DNA from: Pseudomonadota bacterium
Lineage (GTDB): Bacteria; Pseudomonadota; Gammaproteobacteria; Burkholderiales; Burkholderiaceae_C
Assembly: GCA_018240985.1 (NCBI GenBank)
Contig: JAFEER010000081.1
Location: 1 to 35,854, forward strand
Length of the DNA stretch: 35,854 nt
Reading direction: 5' to 3'
Shown: piece by piece, positions 29,041 to 35,854 of the stretch
Layout: every line of letters begins with the position of its first letter
How positions within the stretch are numbered: position 1 is the stretch's first letter
The notes under the pieces: model-generated
Told to the model about the DNA's origin: nothing
The model's database searches: none
Seen by the model: the letters and a program-made list of their open reading frames with translations, nothing else
Program-made: the position numbers and the translations under genes

Positions 29041-30933
29041 ATGCCGAGTGCGCTCAGTTATCCAGGGGTCTACATAGAGGAATTGCCCAGCGGCGTACGT
29101 ACCCTGACCGGGGTCGCCACGTCCATCACCGCCTTCGTGGGCTATACCCGCATGGGCCAGCCCAACAAGGCGGTGGCCATCACCAGCTTCAGCGACTTTG
29201 AGCGCGCCTACGGCGGGCTCAACCGGGACAGCCCGGTCTCGTATGGCGTGCGGCAGTTCTTTGCCAACGGCGGCAGCCAGGCCATCATCGTGCGCGTGGC
29301 CACCGGCTTTGGTTCGGCCGCGTGGACATTGAATGACGATGGCGCCGTCGCGGCGCTGACTGTGACGGCGGCCAGCCCTGGCGCCTGGGGCAACGACCTG
29401 CGCGTCAGCGTCGATCGTGCGGGCGCACTGAACCCCGACGCGCAGTTCAACCTCATCGTCTCGCAACTGCAGTCCGATGGCGTGACGCTGGCCGTGCTGG
29501 AGACGCACCGCAACCTGGACATGAACTCCGCCTCGCCGCGCTACGTCGAGTCGGTGGTGAACAACGCGTCCAAGCTCGTCAGTGCCCAGCGCAAGGGCGG
29601 GCTCACCTTCAACCAGGCGGGTTTTGCGGTCAGCACCGCCATCACCTATCCGCTCACCGCCAGCGATCTGGTGATTGCAGGTGTTGTAGACGGCGGAACG
29701 GCCTTCAGGCTGACGCTGACGGGCGCAGCGCCGGCCAACATGGCCGCTCTCGTCACCGCCGTGAACGGATCAATAGCGACGGCGGGCCTGACCGCGGCGC
29801 TGCAGGCGTCCGACTCCAAGGCCGACGGCAGCGCTGGCACGGGCTGTCTCAAGCTCGCGTCGCTGACCACTGGCGAAGCCTCTGGCGTGGTGATCGCCGG
29901 CGGCGCCTTCGGCGGGCTGACGAACAGCATCCAGCTGGGCCTGGCCAACGGCGGGCGCGAATTCACCGGCAACGCCCAGCATCGCCCGGCCAACGCCGCC
30001 AACTCGGTGCCTGCCGCCAAGGGTGCCGATGGCACGCGCGCCGGGGCCAACGAAATCGTCGGTAGCGCCAGCGGCAAGACCGGCATCTACGCCTTGCTGG
30101 ACACGGATCTGTTCAACATCCTCAGCATCCCCGAAACCTTCGACATGACGGATCTGCAGGCCGCCGCCGTCGTCCCGGCGGCGGTGGATCTGTGCGAAAA
30201 GCGCCGCGCCTTCTACGTGGTGGATGCGCCCGCGGGCAAGGACTTGAGCAGCATCGCCAGCTGGGCCAATGGCATCACGCAGTCGCGCAACGCGGCGGTG
30301 TACTTCCCCGCCGTGAAGCTGGTCGATCCGCTGGACGAGCTGCGTCCGCGCGCCATGGCGCCCTCGGGCACGCTGGCCGGCGTGTATGCGCGCACCGACG
30401 CCAACCGCGGCGTGTGGAAGGCGCCGGCGGGCACCGACGCCACGCTCAACGGCGTGCTGGACTTGGCCGCGCCGCTGAACGACCTGGAGAACGGGCAGAT
30501 CAACCCCAAGGGCGTGAACGCGCTGCGCAACTTCGCCGCCTATGGCCGCGTGGCCTGGGGCGCGCGCACGCTCAAGGGCTCGGACGCCCAGGCCGACGAG
30601 TACAAGTACATCCCGGTGCGGCGCCTGGCGCTGTTCCTGGAAGAAAGCCTGTACCGCGGCACGCAGTGGGTGGTGTTCGAGCCCAATGACGAGCCGCTCT
30701 GGGCCCAGGTGCGGCTGAACATCGGCGCCTTCATGCAGGGGCTGTTCCGCCAGGGCGCCTTCCAGGGCAAGTCGCCGCGCGAGGCCTACTTCGTCAAGTG
30801 CGACAGCGAGACCACCACGCAGAACGACATCAACCTCGGCGTGCTCAACGTCATCGTCGGCTTTGCGCCGCTCAAGCCGGCCGAGTTCGTGGTCATACAG
30901 ATCCAGCAGATGGCAGGCCAGATCCAGGCCTGA
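29041..30933 (+). CDS. Contractile tail sheath protein of a phage-tail-like injection system
   Basis: A 630-residue sheath subunit (Afp2/Pvc2-like) that forms the contractile outer sleeve. The N-terminus YPGVYIEELPSG and the C-terminal APLKPAEFVVIQIQQMAGQ are the linker arms typical of these sheaths. The conserved core includes GIYALLDTDLFNILSIPE (about 347), NAVYFPAVKLVDP-type sequence and RRLALFLEESLYRGTQWVVFEPND. Between about residues 120 and 325 there is a long insert rich in Ala, Gly, Thr and Val, probably a surface-exposed domain. The Afp and Pvc sheaths are nearer 350-450 residues. ATG start with GGAGG upstream. It is the first gene of the cluster. Confidence 0.93.
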   Translation: MPSALSYPGVYIEELPSGVRTLTGVATSITAFVGYTRMGQPNKAVAITSFSDFERAYGGLNRDSPVSYGVRQFFANGGSQAIIVRVATGFGSAAWTLNDDGAVAALTVTAASPGAWGNDLRVSVDRAGALNPDAQFNLIVSQLQSDGVTLAVLETHRNLDMNSASPRYVESVVNNASKLVSAQRKGGLTFNQAGFAVSTAITYPLTASDLVIAGVVDGGTAFRLTLTGAAPANMAALVTAVNGSIATAGLTAALQASDSKADGSAGTGCLKLASLTTGEASGVVIAGGAFGGLTNSIQLGLANGGREFTGNAQHRPANAANSVPAAKGADGTRAGANEIVGSASGKTGIYALLDTDLFNILSIPETFDMTDLQAAAVVPAAVDLCEKRRAFYVVDAPAGKDLSSIASWANGITQSRNAAVYFPAVKLVDPLDELRPRAMAPSGTLAGVYARTDANRGVWKAPAGTDATLNGVLDLAAPLNDLENGQINPKGVNALRNFAAYGRVAWGARTLKGSDAQADEYKYIPVRRLALFLEESLYRGTQWVVFEPNDEPLWAQVRLNIGAFMQGLFRQGAFQGKSPREAYFVKCDSETTTQNDINLGVLNVIVGFAPLKPAEFVVIQIQQMAGQIQA

Positions 30934-30948
30934 CGAAGGAGATCCGAA

Positions 30949-31473
30949 ATGGCACAGTTCAGCGTCAACGCCACCCGGTTCGACCCGTACAAGAACTTCA
31001 AATTCCGCGTCAAGTGGGACGGCAAGTATGTGGCCGGCATCTCCAAGGTCGGTGCCTTGAAGCGCAGCACCGAGCCGGTGGAGCACCGCGAGGGCGGCGA
31101 CCCGTCGAGTGCGCGCAAATCCCCCGGCCGCACCAAGTTCGAGGCCATCACGCTGGAGCGCGGCGTCACGCACGACACCGAGTTCGAGAAATGGGCCAAC
31201 AAGGTCTGGAACTTCGGCTCCGGCCTGGGCGCCGAGGTTTCGCTGAAGGACTTCCGCAAGGATCTGATCATCGAGGTCTACAACGAGGCCGGCCAGCTCG
31301 CGCTGGCCTACAAGGTGTTCCGCTGCTGGGTGTCCGAATACCAGGCTCTGCCGGACTTGGACGCCAACGCCAACGCGGTCGCCATCCAGCACATCAAGCT
31401 GGAAAACGAAGGCTGGGAGCGCGACTACGACGTGGGCGAGCCCTCCGAGCCCAGCTTCACCGAACCGGCGTGA
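30949..31473 (+). CDS. Inner tube protein (T4 gp19 / Afp1 family)
   Basis: A 174-residue protein of the phage tail tube family that stacks into the rigid inner tube pushed out on contraction. Family features are the opening RFDPYKNFKFRVKWDGKYVAG, the KSPGRTKFEAITLERGVTHD segment and the ending IKLENEGWERDYDV. The start is ATG with AAGGAG seven bases upstream, 15 bases after the sheath stop. Only one tube gene is present in the visible part; Afp and PVC loci carry two. Confidence 0.93.
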   Translation: MAQFSVNATRFDPYKNFKFRVKWDGKYVAGISKVGALKRSTEPVEHREGGDPSSARKSPGRTKFEAITLERGVTHDTEFEKWANKVWNFGSGLGAEVSLKDFRKDLIIEVYNEAGQLALAYKVFRCWVSEYQALPDLDANANAVAIQHIKLENEGWERDYDVGEPSEPSFTEPA

Positions 31474-31489
31474 GCCCGGAGATGCTGCC

Positions 31490-32209
31490 GTGCGCGCGCT
31501 GGATGCAGCCGAGCTGCTGTCGCTGTGGGATCGCGGCATGCCGCGCCACGCGCTCGACCGCGCGGCGCTGCTGGCGTCTGCCGCACGCCCGGACTGGCCG
31601 GCCGACGCAGTAGCCGACCTGCCGCTGGGCACCATCGGCACCAGCCTGCTGCGCCTGCGCGCCGCCAATTTCGGCCCGCGCATAGACGCCCATGTGGACT
31701 GCCGCCACTGCGGCCAGCGGCTGGCCCTGGCGCTGGACGTGGCCGAGCTGCTGCAAGACGCGCCGCCCGAAACGGCCAGCACATGCGCCCCGCCAGAGAC
31801 CGAGGTGGCCGGCCTACGCGTGCGCGCCCCCAGCCTGCGCGACCTGGCCGCGGTGGCCGAGCTGGCGCCCGCCGATGCGGCCGATGCGCTGCTGGCGCGC
31901 TGCACGCTGGCGGGCCAGCCCGCCGCCCTGGATGCGGACGGTCGCACACAGGTCGATGAGGCACTCGAAGCCCTTGATCCACAGGCCGACCTGGCCTTCA
32001 GCCTGAACTGCGTGGCCTGCGGCCGGCAGGACATGGCCCAGCTGGATGCGGGCGCGCTGCTATGGGACGAACTCTGCGCCCGCGCCAGCGCGCTGCTGCA
32101 ACAGGTGCACCAGCTGGCGCGCCACTACGGCTGGAGCGAGGCGCAGATCCTGGCCCTGCCCGCCAACCGGCGCGCGCATTACCTGGCCCTGGTGGAGAGC
32201 ACATCATGA
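31490..32209 (+). CDS. Putative baseplate protein with paired CxxC motifs
   Basis: A 239-residue protein. Two cysteine pairs, CRHC (71-74) and CVAC (174-177), could bind one zinc ion. The segment between them is Ala/Pro rich, and the C-terminus has HYGWSEAQILALPANRRAHYLALV. That C-terminal pattern resembles baseplate proteins related to phage T4 gp26, which I recall in contractile systems; this assignment is from memory and unverified. The start is GTG with GGAG upstream; no in-frame ATG is nearby. It follows the tube gene by 16 bases, and its stop overlaps the next start. Confidence 0.65.
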   Translation: MRALDAAELLSLWDRGMPRHALDRAALLASAARPDWPADAVADLPLGTIGTSLLRLRAANFGPRIDAHVDCRHCGQRLALALDVAELLQDAPPETASTCAPPETEVAGLRVRAPSLRDLAAVAELAPADAADALLARCTLAGQPAALDADGRTQVDEALEALDPQADLAFSLNCVACGRQDMAQLDAGALLWDELCARASALLQQVHQLARHYGWSEAQILALPANRRAHYLALVESTS

Positions 32210-32970
32210 GCGGCCTGCTGCAACGCCTGGCCGCACGCGCCACCGGCAATGCATGGGCGCTGCAGAGCGATGCGCGGCTGCCGTTTGCCACCGTGCCGGG
32301 CATGCCGGACATGCCTGAGACACAGGGCGTCGAGCCGCTGGCGCCGGTTGAGCCGCTTGAGCTGCCCGCTTTTCTCGGCACACCCAAGACCAGAGAAGGG
32401 GCAGCCATGCCCCAGCCAGTGCCGCCCTTGGCCGCGACTGGAGTGCAGGAACCAACAGCCCAGGCTGCACGCATTCAAGCTCGGCAAATGGCCGAGGCAG
32501 TGGCATCAACCACCGCTCCCAAAGGACAACCAATACCTGTCGCCCTCCCCCCTTTGCAGGAACAACACCCCGAACCGCCACGGTTGCACGACAAGATGCA
32601 GCCTGAAATCCCAGCCATGGCCCACGCCACCGTGCCGCGACTGGCGCCTTTGGTGCCGACGGTTGAAGCGGGCGAAACCCATGGCGATCCGCCGCCGCTG
32701 CTGACTGCGGGGCAGATGCGCAGTGCGGCCGCCGCGCGCCCACAGCAAGGCTTGGCACCGCATCCCGCGGCACCGCACGCTCCGCATGCGTTGACACCAC
32801 TGCAGCAAGCAGCGCCGCCAGCGGCCGAACCAGCCGAAGTCCATATACACATCGGCCGCATCGAGGTCACGGCCATCACCCAGCCCCAGGCCCCCAGGCG
32901 CGCCGCGCGCGAGACCCCAGAGCCGCTGTCGCTGGACGCCTACCTGGCCCGGCGCAAGGAGCCGTCATGA
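32206..32970 (+). CDS. Proline-rich injection-system protein of unknown function
   Basis: A 254-residue protein with a short helical N-terminus (MSGLLQRLAARATGNAWAL). A long Pro/Ala/Gln-rich stretch, probably disordered, covers about 30-210. A compact C-terminal block then reads VHIHIGRIEVTAI followed by PLSLDAYLARR. That block recurs, from memory, in small proteins coded next to DUF4255 genes in contractile injection loci. The start ATG overlaps the previous stop (ATGA), and the stop overlaps the next start in the same way. The frame is open upstream to 32062, but that would overlap the preceding gene. No known function. Confidence 0.75.
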   Translation: MSGLLQRLAARATGNAWALQSDARLPFATVPGMPDMPETQGVEPLAPVEPLELPAFLGTPKTREGAAMPQPVPPLAATGVQEPTAQAARIQARQMAEAVASTTAPKGQPIPVALPPLQEQHPEPPRLHDKMQPEIPAMAHATVPRLAPLVPTVEAGETHGDPPPLLTAGQMRSAAAARPQQGLAPHPAAPHAPHALTPLQQAAPPAAEPAEVHIHIGRIEVTAITQPQAPRRAARETPEPLSLDAYLARRKEPS

Positions 32971-34300
32971 GCACGGCCCTGGCCATCGCCGGCGTCACCG
33001 CGGTGCTGCGCGACCTGCTCAACGACGGGCTGATCAACCACAACATCAGCGGCGTGCTCGGCTCCAGCGTCACCGTCAGCGTACAGGCGCCCGACCGAGT
33101 CGTGGCGGCCAACGCGGCCGAGGCCTCGCAGCTCAACCTGTTCATGTACCTGGTCACGCCCAACCAGGGCTGGCGCAACGAGGGCCTGCCCGGGCGCGAC
33201 GGCAGCGGCCGCACGCGCCTGTCCAATCCGCCGCTGGCGCTGGACCTGCACTACCTGGTGTCGGCCTACAGCGGCGCCGACCTGCATGCCGAGATCCTGC
33301 TCGGCTACGCCATGCAGCTTCTGCACGAGACGCCGGTGCTGACGCGCGACGCCATACGCACCTCGCTCATTCCCTCGCCCCCCGTGGGCAACACGCTGCC
33401 GCCGGCGCTGCGTGCGCTGGCCGACTCGGGCCTGGCCGACCAGGTGGAGCTGATCAAGATCACCCCGGCCACGCAAAGCAGCGAGGAGCTGTCCAAGTTC
33501 TGGACTGCCACCCAGAGCCACCTGCGGCCCAGCGCCGCCTACACAGCATCGGTGGTGCTGATCCAGGCGCAGCAGCCCGCACGCAGCGCGCTGCCGGTGC
33601 TCACGCGCGGCCCGCGCGACGCCCAGGGGCGCGAAACCGGCATTGCGGTGCAGCCCAGCCTGGTGGCCAATCTGCCGCTGCTGGTAGGCGCCACGCCGCC
33701 ATTGGGCCAGCCCGTGGCCGGCATTGGCGACCTGGTCGTGCTGCACGGCCAGGCGCTCGATGGCGCGGATCGCCAGATCACGCTGAGCAACGAACTCCTG
33801 CAGGTCAGCCTGGTGCTGGCCGCCCAGCCCGCGCAGCTGCCGGATCGGCCGGCCGCGACCACGGCCGCCATCTCACTCGCCGGCCAGGCCGCGGCGCTGC
33901 CGGCGGGCGTCTACCAGCTCACGCTGCAGGCCACCCGGCCGGATCTGCTGAACCAGCCCAAGCGCATGGGCAGCAACCGCATCGCGCTGACGCTGGCGCC
34001 GCGCATCACCAACCTGCCGCAGAGCGTGGCGCGCGCCGGCGACGGCTCGGCCACCCTCACCATCAACTTCACGCCCGAGCTGCGCAGCGGCCAGCACGCC
34101 ATTTTGGTGCTGGGCAGCGACGAGGTGTCGCCGCTGGCGGCCGGCGCCACGCCCAGCTCGCTGCAGTTCCGCATCCCCAAGGCCACGCCCGGCAGCTACT
34201 TGGCGCGGCTGCGCGTGGACGGCATAGAGAGCCCCATCGTGGACATGAACCTGGCGCCGGGCGACACGCCGCAGTTCCTGCCCCTCACCGTGAGCATCAC

Positions 34301-34304
<4 letters not shown>
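32967..34304 (+). CDS. DUF4255 (Pvc16/Afp16-like) tail terminator/cap protein
   Basis: A 445-residue protein. Residues 1-200 match the Pvc16 N-terminal domain (DUF4255): ALAIAGVTAVLRDLLNDGL, ASQLNLFMYLVTPNQGWRNEGLP, and LALDLHYLVSAYSGADLHAEILLGYAMQLLHE (given in parts in the sequence). In Afp and PVC this protein caps the sheath and tube and sets particle length. The C-terminal 240 residues look like beta-sandwich repeats (PRITNLPQSVARAGDGSATLTI), an extension not seen in the short forms. Start and stop overlap the neighbours as ATGA. Confidence 0.9.

Positions 34305-35854
<1,550 letters not shown>

Noticed and set aside
29770..32034. 754-residue open frame on the minus strand opposite the sheath, tube and CxxC genes
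   Set aside because: Antisense shadow of well-supported genes; Arg/Ser/Ala-rich with no motif.

Overview
The window reads as chromosomal DNA of a high-GC betaproteobacterium, most likely Burkholderiales, family Comamonadaceae (Acidovorax/Alicycliphilus-like). This rests on the protein sequences, on the conserved run ndk-rlmN-pilW-rodZ-ispG-hisS-yfgM-bamB-der-hfq-hflX-hflK-hflC-hisZ-purA, and on a short palindromic repeat that I recall as dispersed in this family. All placements are from reading the sequence; no database search was run.

Left edge (1-350): there is no gene here. Two rRNA-type promoters point left off the window edge (TTGTCA-18-TATACT and TTGACA-18-TAGAAT, each followed by GGCTTCGCTGAT). 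A hairpin/T-tract terminator separates them from the gene to the right. An rRNA operon, or another highly expressed stable-RNA unit, probably lies just outside the window.

Minus-strand housekeeping block (351-22833): three transcription units read right to left. Unit A is surE-pcm-nlpD-rluD, which covers survival, protein repair, division and ribosome modification. Unit B is scpB-rluB. Unit C is a run of 17 genes from ndk to a phosphoribosyltransferase with short or overlapping junctions. It joins nucleotide metabolism (ndk, purA), rRNA/tRNA methylation (rlmN), type IV pilus assembly (pilW), cell shape (rodZ), isoprenoid synthesis (ispG), aminoacylation (hisS), outer-membrane assembly (bamB, yfgM), ribosome GTPases (der, hflX), RNA chaperoning (hfq), membrane protease control (hflK, hflC) and histidine biosynthesis control (hisZ). 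Several starts are GTG or TTG (hfq, hflC, bamB, hflX, rluD).

Plus-strand block (22995-28803): a GGDEF diguanylate cyclase, a Tat-exported PhoD-type phosphatase and mutS. Inside mutS is an AT-rich patch that resembles the intergenic repeat found between hisS and ispG.

Right edge (28804-35854): this is the accessory part. A 237-bp leader precedes six co-directional genes: contractile sheath, inner tube, a CxxC/CxxC putative baseplate protein, a proline-rich protein with a short conserved tail, a DUF4255 (Pvc16/Afp16-like) cap protein and an AAA+ ATPase (Pvc15/Afp15-like) cut by the window end. The last four are chained by ATGA overlaps. The sheath, tube, cap and ATPase combination is the signature of an extracellular contractile injection system (phage-tail-like particle). 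Its spike, baseplate, fibre and cargo genes should lie to the right of the window.
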